Virus record (IMG/VR): IMGVR_UViG_3300045125_000117
Span: 1 to 29,944 of that record
DNA length: 29,944 nt
Source: a virus
Reading direction: 5' to 3' (one strand)
Under the pieces are notes generated by a model. The model had not been told where the DNA came from and made no database searches. It saw only the letters and a program-made list of their open reading frames with translations. The position numbers and the translations under genes are program-made. Below are positions 18,600-28,722 of this stretch, piece by piece. How positions within the stretch are numbered: position 1 is the stretch's first letter; each line of letters starts with the position of its first letter.

Positions 18600-20196
18600 T
18601 TATAATAACCAATTTAAAGACTCTTTTTTATCATTGCCTGTTTTTCCTATATTCATTTCCCATGCTTGTTGAGCAGTTAAATGTCCACTTTTATATATAG
18701 GATCTGCGACACCAACTCTGTTTATACTATTCAACATGGTTCTTGTTAAATCAATACCATGCTGGCGCAATTTTAGTGCCGTGTCGCGAACCCATAGTCC
18801 AATGCTAAATGCCATGATTAAATCGTCATGGTGTGTTTTCATTGCTTCTGGTTTGTTTCCATTCCATACAAATGTACTCAGTTCATTCAATAATCTTATA
18901 GAGTTAATACTAACTGATTTTTCTCTAAAATACATTTCCAAACGAGACACAATCAATGGGCGGGTCTTCATAGTTGTAGTAAATCCCGGCACCATTTTTT
19001 TATCCATTTGATTATACTTTGTTGACATTTGACGTTCTATATCAACATATTGTAAATCTACACTGCTGTAAAAAGTATGTGGATATTGTCTATCTATTAT
19101 CTGCTGCAACACTGCCCAGCCTATATTTGCATTTTCAACGACCAACAATGCATTGTTGTATTCAGTTGCAACTGATACTAAAAAGTTACCATAATCTTTT
19201 GTACTAATTTGTCCTTGATATTCTGCTACTTGAGTCAAATTATCTACATCAATTACATGAAATGCACTATAATCTGCCCCATCACCCCTAGCTACATCCG
19301 CTGAAATAATATAATTTTTAGTATAATCTGGATATTCCCAAATCCAATAACCACTATCCGCCCCACGCATTTCTAAAGGATCTTTCATTTTTTCTTTTTT
19401 GTAAAATTCTAGTGTTTCAGAATCAATTACAGTATTACCAGATGTTAAAAAATCTGTGTCACATTCTTGAGATGCTCTTTTTTCTCCCAATTCTTTTGTT
19501 TGTCTATCTCTCCAAGCTTGATCTCTATCTGGATGTAAATTCCACTTTAATCTAATTTTATTAAATGTATTTCTTTTTGATTCCGCTGCTGCCCACGTTG
19601 AATGAAAAAAGTTTCCGGTTCCATTCGGAGTTGACAATAATATTGCGCGACCACCAGTTGCCATCGTTTGCTGCGCGGACGTCCAAACTTCTTCCGCATT
19701 ATCAATAAATGCACATTCATCCATTACAAGCAAATAACAACTATATCCACGCGCAGCGTCAGAATCACTGGATGCGGCCCAATACACGCGATTCATTTTT
19801 TAGTTTTAATGACAATCTATTGTCTTCTACTGGAGGAGATTTTAGCCAAGCTGGCAAATGACTATTTGCAAGTCTTATTTTAGAAACAATTTCTTTTGCC
19901 GATGCTTGTGTGATAGACAAAACAAGAATATTTTTACCCGGATTAAATATCATTACCCATAGAGCATACGCACTAACCAGTGTACTTATACCCATTTGTC
20001 TAGATTTTAAAACTATATTTCTATCGTTATTTATAAAAGCTTGAAGCGTTTCTTCTTGAAAAGGATACAATTCAAATGGAATAATTCCACGGGTTTGATG
20101 TTGAATTTTTATGTATTTTTTCATAAAATACATAGGATCAAGAAAACATTTTTTATATTCTTCTTTGATTGCTTGTTTTAATGTTTTTTCAGACAT
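18600..20196 (-). CDS. 17: Terminase large subunit (gp17-like)
   Basis: The start is MSEKTLKQAIKEEYKKCFLD at 20196; one indel near 19,790 (at NESRVYWAASS) breaks an otherwise complete ~532-residue protein. ATPase: FELYPFQEETLQAF (Q-motif-like), Walker A KSRQMGIST near residue 64, Walker B YLLVMDECAF near 160, coupling motif LLSTPNGTGNFFHS near 190. RNase H-like nuclease: IISADVARGDGADYSAFHVI near 300, LLVVENANIG near 355, and MKTHHDDLIMAFSIGL near 470, supplying the Asp/Glu/Asp metal ligands. It is the packaging motor that docks on the portal, encoded just downstream. Its start overlaps the upstream zinc-ribbon gene by 8 bases. All active-site residues are intact. Confidence 0.95.
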
Positions 20197-20879
20197 TATA
20201 TAATTTCTCCTCTTTTTCTTTTATCTTTAGCAGAGTTAATTTTTTTATTTCAGGATCGATATTCAAATCATATTTTATTTTTTTCAATTCGCTTTCAGCC
20301 AATTCTATTCCATTATTTACTTTTTGTAAATCTTCATGCAAATGCTTTAATACAATTTCACGTCTGTCTGTATTATCTACCCAAATTTCATTGCTGCCAT
20401 CTTCATTGAAAAATTGAGGATCTTTTGTTTTCGGTGTATAATTCTCAAGATATTGAATACTATCAACGACTTTTGATTTAAAATCTCGCATCATGGATAA
20501 TTCATTATTAATGATTTTAAATTTTTCGTAATCATTATAAATTCCACGACTTTTTAATACACTTTCAAATTCAATATTACATTCATAACAACGCTGTGTT
20601 TTTGGATAAATTTTTTGATCCAAGTGATTGCCCCACTTCATGTCTGCATTACAAATGGTACAACGCTGTTCAAGTACGTATTGTGCTTTTTTACTGACAC
20701 GACGTTTATATCCGTTTTTCTTTATCCATTTAGCTCCATTACTGTCTTCCCACTCTTCACCTTCTTTTTCTATTTTGTAACGCTATATTTTCGTCATAAC
20801 CAACTTGTATAAATGGACGTTCTCCATTTAAATAATTGCGAACAATACTTAAATTACTTTTTCCGGATGCTTTTTTCAT
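20189..20879 (-). CDS. Zinc-ribbon, coiled-coil protein overlapping terminase
   Basis: The start is MKKASGKSNLSIVRNYLNGE at 20879, then RPFIQVGYDENIAL, EEWEDSNGAKWIKKNGYKRR, CTICNADMKWGNHLDQKIYP, KTQRCYECNIEFESVLKSRG, YEKFKIINNELSMMRDFKSK, FFNEDGSNEIWVDNTDRREI, and a C-terminal coiled coil ending KEKEEKLYNV. C-x2-C ... C-x2-C, spaced by about 21 residues, forms a zinc ribbon. About 230 residues after repair near 20,640-20,790. The 8-base overlap with the large terminase start implies translational coupling and a packaging role. It is a candidate for the missing small terminase subunit (gp16 slot), but it does not look like T4 gp16, so this is inference. Confidence 0.6.
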
Positions 20880-20939
20880 AAATAAATCATAACCACTTTA
20901 TTATATATAAATTATACGCAGTAAGTCATTTTTATATTT

Positions 20940-21768
20940 TTAAATAACAGGATCTATATATTGTTTTAAAATATTATATTTTGTGCCGCCATTTTTAAAT
21001 TTTACAGTATATATAAAATCTGAACCTAGCGGCCCATTTTTGAAGAGGATTAATATTCTGTTTATCTAAAATTGTTCCTTTAGATCCAATTGGAATATTA
21101 TCAATATCAATTTTTGAAACAACTTTACTACCAACTGTATACGGTGCAGATAATTTAGTATCTATTTCATATATATTATCTGGATTATAAATACAAATTT
21201 GATCGCCATCCAATGTTCTGAACAGCGTTTTTCCCTTAAACCAAATTGCATCATATTTTGACTTTAAATAATTTGTCATTTTAACTGTGGCATGATAACG
21301 TTCTGCTTTAATAGCTGCTAAATTAGTTTTTGAATTACCAAATAACTTTTCTGGAGATTTTGTATCATAATCATATCCGTTTCTAATCCACCAATTCATC
21401 ATCGTAGAATTTGCTGCAAAATTAATAATTTCCAAACGAGGCACTGCAGCATAATAAATTTTCAATCCACTAATAGTTCCATCATTATATTTTTGCAAGA
21501 TTCTTTACGGTAGTCATATAAACTCCAAATCCTAAATGATGGACCGGCGCAGGTATACCACCATAATAATTTGAAATTTCATATCCATGTGAAGTTCCAG
21601 CAGAACTAGCATCATTATAAAAAATTTTGAATCCTTCACGATCAATTATTTCTCTTTTTTCAGCAGACGTACCATGATAAATAGGTCCAAAAAATTTATT
21701 TGATATTGCATAATCAAATGATATTTTTTTACTTGCGCTTCAATAATTAATGATTTTAAATTAATCAT
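20940..21768 (-). CDS. Leader-bearing ADP-ribosyltransferase-like protein (YHGT type)
   Basis: The start is M-I-N-L-K-S-L-I-I-E-A-Q at 21768, with its ATG overlapping the previous stop (ATGA). I-I-E-A is an ideal prohead-protease site. The repaired body has IYHGTSAEKREIIDREGFKI, HGYEISNYYGGIPAPVHHLG, FGVYMTTVKNLAKYNDGTIS, YAAVPRLEIINFAANSTMMN, KYDAIWFKGKTLFRTLDGDQ and ICIYNPDNIYEID. YHGTS, then G-F-G-V-Y-M-T, then Y-D-A-I-x-x-K with I-Y-N-P-D-x-I resembles the H-Y-type ADP-ribosyltransferase fold seen in phage proteins. A C-terminal ~70-residue domain (VGSKVVSKIDIDNIPIGSKG, then TVKFKNGGTKYNILKQYIDP) looks like an SH3/KOW-type barrel. About 275 residues. Enzymatic activity is inferred. Confidence 0.6.
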
Positions 21769-22523
21769 ATGTCAAAAGTTTCTTTAAAAACATTCGGAGC
21801 AGCATTATATGACTTTTTAGTTTCATCTAAATTATTATCTGTATATTGCCAATTCCAAAACAGTTGATCAGGTGTCTTGAACCCAAAATATTCCAATACA
21901 CTTTTTTGTATTTCTACTACATTTCCACCATTCCAATTTTGACCAACTGCAATAAATCCGGCATCAATATGTTTTACAATGTTGTTTTCACCCAATGTAC
22001 TATGCCGGTTTTCTATCCAAGTAAGTCTTTCGATTAATTTTTGATAATATCCGTTTGCTTGTCCCCATCTAATACTTGCAAAAATACAACACAATCACTT
22101 TCAAACAATTCTTTGCTTATTTTCCACAATTCATCACTTTATTATATACTACACCAACATCTATGATATCCAGATGGATTTTTTCTTTGTCTTTTAATAC
22201 TGCATCTTTTGTTCCACAGTGATTACCGTTATGTTCTTTATTGCTGCTCACATTACCTTCACATGGAAAAATATTCAATTTTGTTACATCAATATGCGAG
22301 ATTTTTTCTTTTCCTACAAATTCTTTAATATTGATTGCCAATTGTGTGCTTTTAGGAACATCATCTTTATTCTGTGTCCATCTATTACTTGTAGTCAATA
22401 ATAATACTTTATTTTTTGTTTTTAAATATTCTATTGTTTTCAAGTGTTTTTTGCATAACTATCCATTTCTAATTCACTAGATGGTAGTTTTGATTCATGC
22501 AATATTGATTTTAAAGTAATCAT
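21765..22523 (-). CDS. Leader-bearing flavodoxin-family NAD(P)H oxidoreductase
   Basis: The start is M-I-T-L-K-S-I-L-H-E-S-K at 22523, an ATGA overlap with the preceding gene; L-H-E-S fits the protease consensus. The repaired body is about 250 residues: NKVLLLTTSNRW (the phosphate-loop strand of a flavodoxin fold), VPKSTQLAINIKEFVGKEKI, HIDVTKLNIFPCEGNVSSNK, DELWKISKELFESDCVVFFA, SIRWGQANGYYQKLIERLTW, IENRHSTLGENNI, DAGFIAVGQNWNGGNVVEIQ, and FWNWQYTDNN. This is the layout of NADPH-dependent FMN reductase or flavodoxin-like phage proteins. The Cys-rich region (CEGNVS, HCGTK, HRCWCS) could bind metal or act in redox chemistry. A packaged redox enzyme is unusual. Indels fall near 22,440, 22,180 and 22,110. 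Confidence 0.7.
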
Positions 22524-23276
22524 ATTTGTTTAATAAATTGTACTGGTATATCGTGTCCGACTATAATTGTATATGGTGACATTCCTGAACTAGAATCTAA
22601 TTGTATTTTCATGTCATCCAATTCTAATTTAGAACGTATTAAATCTCTCAACAAATACTCTTCAATATCCGGTTCATATTCAAGATTGACTTCTGATAAA
22701 TTATTTGCATTCTTGAATGCATCCATATCAAGTTCCAAACATACATCTCCATATGTTCCACTTGCATGTTCTTCTGGATCAACGCTTGTAAAAATACCAT
22801 GTGAAAATCTATTTGTTAATCCAGCGCCGCCGCCGCCTTGCAACTCTTCACTTTGCTGTATAGCTTCCCAGTTTTCTTCTGTAGTATAATGATATAATTT
22901 GCCCGGATTAGCTTTTCAAATCTTCTAATGTACCTTCAATCCATCCATTATAGATAGAATCTACACCATGTCCCAATAATTCTTCCATTTCAGAATCGCT
23001 TAAATTATAAATCCAATCTTTTATATCTTTTACATATTCAAATGATTCTGATTTAGGATCGTATGTTATATACAATTCAGAATTTGTATTGTCTGATACT
23101 CTAAATAATTCTTTTAAACATTGTTTTATATTTAAATTAAATTTATTTTTAAGTTTAATTAATTCTTCTTTTGGTATATCATAACTATTATAATCTATAT
23201 AATCCTCCCAATCATCCCATAAATCGGCATTAATATCCTCATCATTTTCAGTTATTAGGTCTTTTAACCAAATCAT
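22520..23276 (-). CDS. Leader-bearing ART/RNA-2'-phosphotransferase-like protein (HYT type)
   Basis: The start is M-I-W-L-K-D-L-I-T-E-N-D at 23276; I-T-E fits the protease consensus. An acidic helical N-terminal domain follows (DINADLWDDWEDYIDYNSYD, KFNLNIKQCLKELFRVSDNT, SESFEYVKDIKDWIYNLSDS). After one indel near 22,910 comes KLYHYTTEENWEAIQQSEEL, GLTNRFSHGIFTSVDPEEHA, SGTYGDVCLELDMDAFKNAN, EPDIEEYLLRDLIRSKLELD, ending IIVGHDIPVQFIKQI. HYT-x-E-N-W-E-x-I, then G-I-F-T-S-V-D-P-E-E, then Y-G-D-V-C-L-E resembles ART-fold proteins related to RNA 2'-phosphotransferase/DarT-like enzymes. About 250 residues. It is the first gene after the tail-sheath terminator and heads a three-gene ATGA-coupled unit. 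Function inferred from pattern only. Confidence 0.55.
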
Positions 23277-23280
23277 ATAT

Positions 23281-23287
23281 ATAAATA
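23281..23287 (-). promoter_or_regulatory. TATTTAT box, 4 nt before start of ART-like unit
   Basis: The coding strand reads ATATATTTATATATATG just downstream of the tail-sheath terminator, where a new promoter is expected. No Shine-Dalgarno sequence. Confidence 0.45.
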
Positions 23288-23300
23288 TATAGAAATTAAT

Positions 23301-23332
23301 AAAAAAACCCTGCTAGATTTCTCTAGCAGGGT
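23301..23332 (-). terminator. Rho-independent terminator after tail sheath gene
   Basis: A perfect 11-bp inverted repeat (accctgctaga / tctagcagggt) with a 4-nt loop is followed on the minus strand by a run of seven T. It lies 20 bp beyond the sheath stop codon. Confidence 0.92.
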
Positions 23333-23351
23333 CTGATTTTTTAGGAACTAA

Positions 23352-26300
23352 TTATGCGCCGGGAAATTGAGCACCTGTTGGTAAGATGTTGAAGTCAAGA
23401 ATGATGAATTCAGCAGTCTTTGCAGGTTGCAAGTAAATTTGACCGTAAAGCACGTTTCTGTCGATCAAATCTGGGGTATTATTTTCAGCATCCATTTTAA
23501 CTTGGAACGCATACAATCCACTACGTTGTTGTACGCTTTCCAAATATGGATTTACAATACTCAAGAAACGATTGCGTGTTGCAGCAACATTTTGTTCGAA
23601 TACCAAGAACTTGCTTGAACTTGCAATGAATTTCTTCAATGCGATTAACAAGCGACGAACATTGATACGATCCAACGCGCTTGGTTTTACTTGAAGTGTT
23701 TTTTGACCCCATACACAAATTCCTTGACCCGGAAATGCTGCGATTGGGTTAACACGACCTTCATACAACACATCACGTTCTGCATGTGTTAAGCGATCCA
23801 ATACTTGAACAGCTTGTGAAATACCACCCACGATTCAAACCAGCAGGAGCAAACCATTCGGCACTTGAATTGTCATTTGCAGCGTAAATTGCTGGCATAA
23901 TAACACTAGGTGGAACACTGATAATCTTGTTTAAGTTGGTATCAAGAATCTTGATCCAAGGATAATATGTACCTACGTAATTACTATCAATTGTAGCTAC
24001 ATCATTTACAGCGGCATCAATCAAACCTACGCTTTGATTGCTCTTAGGGAAGATGATATTATCCATGATGTAGAAGCAATCACCACGGGCTTCACACATA
24101 TCGATTACCAATTGTGCAACATAGCTATGTTGACTGTGGAAAATACCCGGTGTAGCAATTAGGTTAATGTCAAACTCGTCTGCATTACCAAGAGCACCTA
24201 CAACTTGTTTGTAAGCAATACTACCTGCACTATTGATATTTACACAATTCAAACCTTGTGTATTACCAGCGGTAATGTCGCTACCAACATTAATTGGAAT
24301 TGCTGGACTTTGACCATCAAATCCACCTTGGAAACCAATAACGAACTTACGCATTTTAACGTAATTTGATTCGTTAGCAGAATCATAGGTTGCTGGTACA
24401 CTACCACTTGTTGCGGCTGGCAATAAACTACCAGTTGTTGCAATGTAAGCAGCACTACCACTACCCAAAACATCACCCAAATCGAAGTCAATGTTTTTAC
24501 CATTGCTATCATTTGCACCCATTGCTGGAATTGGAGCGAAATATTGTAGTGTATCTTCTGCAACAGTTACTCCAGTACTTGCTGTTGGATACAATGCAGT
24601 CAATTCATCATCAGCACCCAATGGAATATCACCGAATACTGTTCCAGAGGCATATTTACCCGGAGCTTGACCATAAATACTTGCTTTACTGTATTTTACA
24701 ACTGGAACATAGTTTGTTGCTGTGCTACCAATTGGACATGTATATGCTTGGAAACCATAAGGCACTGCACTTACTGGATATAGCAATATCACTCATTTCA
24801 ATACGAATGTATTTGCTCAAATTGCTGTAAGTACCGAATTCAATAATTTTACCTGCATAAGTGATATAATTATAACGATCACCGATACGACGAGCAATAA
24901 AGTTTGCACTGTCTGGGTCCAAACTCAAATTTTTGGAAAATTTCCAAATACTTAGGTTTTCTTTTCAGTGTCACTAAAGTCACGTACTGCAAGAGTGAAA
25001 CTACCCCAATCACTACCAGCAACAGTACCAGCCAATTTTACATTACTAATTTCAATCTTATATTTTTGATTGGTGTTGGTTCCGTCTGACAAGGTATGAA
25101 CTTTGAACAATTCAAATTTAGTTGCATTAGCGGTGCTACCATCTGCGCTCCAAGGAGCAATACCTTGACTCTTAATCCAAGGAGTTGCTGCATGTGTCAA
25201 ACTATAGCTACTATCACCAGCATTCAAATTCAATGAATATGAGTCGGTGAAAGCTAATGGATTACCAGTTGAAAAGCTACTACTTGGTAATACCGCACCA
25301 CGAATTTCCCAACCTTCAGTCAAGTATTTTGAAGCAACACGTTGAGCACTGCTACCAAAGAATTTATAAAGATAAGCAGCTTCAATTTTTGTTCCCGCAA
25401 CTTGTTTTGCTGGATTATCTGCGGGTTGCATCAGTACCAAATACATTTGTGATATATTTGTTACTTGCTGGATCTAATGAGAAGTCATAATAACCAACTG
25501 TGCTACCATTGCTTGCCAATTTCAACTGAAAATTCAATGCTGCACGATCAATTTCTCCAGCATATGTTCCACTTGAAGCGGTCGGTGCAATTAATACGCT
25601 ACCACTAAAACCAGCAGCAGTAAGTGTAGAATCTAATGTAGCATGTTGTGTATCAGCAAGAACTGCCAAAATTTGTGGTACACGACCACTTTGTGAAACA
25701 GGACTGCATGGATCACCATACGATCCCATTTGTTGCAGTAAATGTACCAGTCAATTTACCGAATGAACCACTTACGATACCATTAACAACCAATTGAACA
25801 CCACAACCACCAGTAGCAACTGATGATGTAAATGAACCACTGATCAAACTAATCGCACCACCATTAGTAACAATACCATTATCAGTATTTACGATAGTCA
25901 CTGAATTACCAAATGATCCACTTACGCTACCACTTGCACCAGCAGTTTCTGTCAATGCTTGTAATACTTTGGTAGGACCAGAAGCACTACTTCCTTGAAT
26001 ACTACTTGTTACATAAACGGCTGTTGTTGTAACTGTTGAAGGAAATGCGAATGCAAATTGTTGATTATAGTATAATTGACTACCACTATTGAAATTTGTT
26101 ACACTTCCACTAATTGCATCACCTTGTGAGCTTTTAAACTTACCAATAAAAGCAGCCCCACTCAAAAATTTCAACGTACCGGCAATACCAGATGATGTGT
26201 AATCAAATGTAGCAGCCATGTTATTAGTATCATATAATACATAGGAACTAGCACTGGTAAATGCACCTGCGCTGCCGCTACGATTATATGATCCGGGTTC

Positions 26301-26629
26301 GACTCAGATAACGAACGGATTATTTTGATTGTAACCTGTTAATGCACCGACACGAACAACAGTTACGAATCCTTTTTCTTTTAAATATTCTTTTGCAGTG
26401 TATGAATATAATAAACACCATCAGCTACACCAAATTTTGCTTCCAAATCAGCAGTACTAGTAACTAATGTTGGCGCAAATCCCGGTCCCTTGGGAACGGT
26501 GCAGCAATTGCTGCACCAATATCTGCGACACCTTGTGCAACGCCACTCAGATCGTTTTCACGGGTGAATACACCGGGACTCACGATTCTATCTTCTGGGC
26601 TAAATTTTCCACTCTCCAGTAATGGGCAT
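23352..26629 (-). CDS. 18: Tail sheath protein (gp18-like), unusually long
   Basis: The start is M-P-I-T-G-E-W at 26629 with AAAGGAAA upstream. The N-terminus is FSPEDRIVSPGVFTRENDLS, GVAQGVADIGAAIAAPF, then GPGFAPTLVTSTADLEAKFG, typical of gp18. The middle (about 24,950-26,220) is Ser/Gly/Thr-rich beta sequence, e.g. SGSFGNSVTIVNTDNGIVTN. The C-terminal part holds SLDPDSANFIARRIGDRYNY, VIGFQGGFDGQSPAIPINVG, EFDINLIATPGIFHSQHSYV, GTYYPWIKILDTNLNKIISV, PPSVIMPAIYAANDNSSAEW, FAPAGLNRG, GQGICVWGQKTLQVKPSALD and RINVRRLLIALKKFIASSSK, the conserved sheath core. Total length about 1,090 residues against 659 in T4, so the variable surface domains are strongly expanded. Several indels. Sheath contraction drives DNA injection. 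Confidence 0.93.
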
Positions 26630-26676
26630 ATGTTATATTTCCTTTCAAAATCAGTTTTTGTTATATAAAACTAAAT

Positions 26677-26683
26677 ATAAATA
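26677..26683 (-). promoter_or_regulatory. TATTTAT box upstream of tail sheath gene
   Basis: The coding strand reads GTATATTTATATTTAG 47 nt before the sheath ATG, in the ~100-base gap after the upstream gene; the sheath has its own AAAGGAAA ribosome site. Confidence 0.4.
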
Positions 26684-26731
26684 TACGTCAAAAATTCAAG
26701 ATTATAATATTTATGGGATTTTTATAATTTG

Positions 26732-28694
26732 TTATGGTAAATATCCAATTTGATTGTTAGAATCAATAACAACATATTTGTAACCAGAAGAAATAGTCGG
26801 TAAACCAGTAAATATAACATTTCCCGTCACAGTTAAATTTGAAAATGCCGCATCTGTGCTTGTTGATGGACTGCTTTCTCCATTTGGATCAAATGTTTGT
26901 ATCGTTCTTAAATTAGAATAAACCAAATTTGAATTATTGTCATACAACTCGGATTTGATGTCATACAATTCCTTTTGCTTGATTTACATTGAATGGAATT
27001 CTAACACTATAAGAACTTGGACTAAATCCATTTGTTCGATCATATTTAATTGAAATATTATTCAAAACCACGGACTTTAATCCTTTTGGTACTATTACCA
27101 AAGTACCATATATATCATTTAATGGAGTAAATTTAAATTGAAATGTATTATAAAAATTCTTTGAAGTACTAGTATCGTTTATTTCAATACTTGCTAAAAG
27201 TTTAATCTCCATAATCAGCGTTGTAATTGGATCGTTTATTATTGTTTCCATATGATCCAGTAAGGTAAAAATCAAACAAGCAGTTTGACTTGCATCTTTA
27301 GAAAGTAAATTACAGTCGAAAACTCAATACGTAATCTGTGTTTTGATTTAGTTTTAGAAAATTTGTATCATAAGATGAACCGGATTGATTTAAATATTCA
27401 TTTTGATTAAAATGGAATATGAATTTGCATTTCTATAATTAACTGGATCAGTATTTAATTTAGCTAAAACGTAGCCACTAGAAATGGTTGTAGAACTACT
27501 GATATTTAATGGCATCTATATAAGAACCAACTATCGTATTTTAATTCGCCAGATCCATTGCTTGAAAACCAAAAAAGTATTAATAAATGATTGTGTATAA
27601 AAATTACCTAAATTTTGATAACTTTTTATAGGAACTAAATTATTTTTAAGTTGTTCATTATTAGAAAAATTCTCATCTAATATCAAAACATAATCACTTG
27701 CCACATTTAAACTTTTTCATAAACCTTATGTCGAACAACTGCTCCGCTAAATGTATCTAAATTTTTATAAGTAACTTCCAGCAATACATACTTTTTATAA
27801 CGTGTAGTTGCACCCGCACTTTCAGTAATATAACTTGCAGTTGTAAAATAACTTTGATTATAAAGATAACTTGAATAGTTAATTGAATAACTGCCACTAG
27901 TAATTTCTACAACTGTGTTTTTATTATTTGCTGGATTTTTATAAATAATAGGCGACTCTAATTGTAAAGTATTGTAATTAATTACATTTTTAATATTGAT
28001 AGATGATGTTTGATTAATTTCTATTTCTCCTCCACCGTTTGGATTACGTATTTTGTGAACATTTAACACCATTCCAAAAGATTGAAAACTAGCACTAAAA
28101 GCTGTTGTTTTTGTAACAACTTGATAATCTATATTATTTTTATTATACTTAGTGTCATCGATATTAAAATTGGCTCCCGGCAAAATAGCTGTAGAATAAC
28201 ATAATCCACTGCTTGTTTTGGGATTTATTTCAGATGTGTTTGTTCTGGTAACATATGAAAGTAATGGAGTTACTTCAATTGTAGGTGGTACATAAAAACG
28301 AACCTTACTATCATTAATTAAAGTAGTATCTATATTAACATTGGTGATGTATCTAATAGATTTGCCATTAAATGTACCAATAAATATTATTTTACCAATA
28401 CCATTGGCATTTTGATTATAAACATGAAATGCATATGTAATTGCTTGTGTTTTTCTAATAAAATCATTGTTGATAGCCTTTTCGTAGTATAACTGACATT
28501 ACCATTTGCGTCATGTGCTTCAATTTTAATATCTGATGGTGGATTGTTTACAGTAATTGAATTTTTTCCAAGATGAAAATTACCATTAAACTCTGTAATT
28601 AAAAATACGCATGAGGAATAAAAATAGATGCATCCTCTGCGTCTACTTTAATGTTTAATAATCCTAAATTATTACCTGTTCTAAATTGTGGCAT
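26732..28694 (-). CDS. Large tail/baseplate structural protein with fibre-like C-terminus
   Basis: The start is taken at MPQFRTGNNLGLLNIKVDAE (28694), preceded by a TATTTAT box. An in-frame ATG at 28718 (MTVYIYEYMPQ) is an alternative. The repaired protein of about 650 residues is beta-rich. It includes NSITVNNPPSDIKIEAHDAN, NIDDTKYNKNNIDYQVVTKT, AFSASFQSFGMVLNVHKIRN, SGSYSINYSSYLYNQSYFTT, SGAVVRHKVYEKV, EIKLLASIEINDTSTSKNFY and GTLVIVPKGLKSVVLNNISI. It ends with a fibre-style FSNLTVTGNVIFTGLPTISS and VIDSNNQIGYLP. No family is named with confidence. Its place upstream of the sheath and its fibre-like end suggest a virion surface or baseplate component. Fragmented by at least six indels, worst at 27,280-27,700. 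Confidence 0.55.
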
Positions 28695-28700
28695 ATATTC

Positions 28701-28707
28701 ATAAATA
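28701..28707 (-). promoter_or_regulatory. TATTTAT box, 6 nt before MPQF start
   Basis: The coding strand reads ATATATTTATGAATATATG. It would lie inside the gene if the upstream ATG at 28718 is used, so its role depends on the true start. Confidence 0.3.
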
Positions 28708-28722
28708 TATACCGTCATTCAT

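Noticed and set aside
26285-26320. A tRNA T-loop-like string (gggttcgactc)
   Set aside because: It lies within the tail sheath coding sequence, and no matching acceptor, D or anticodon arms can be folded around it.
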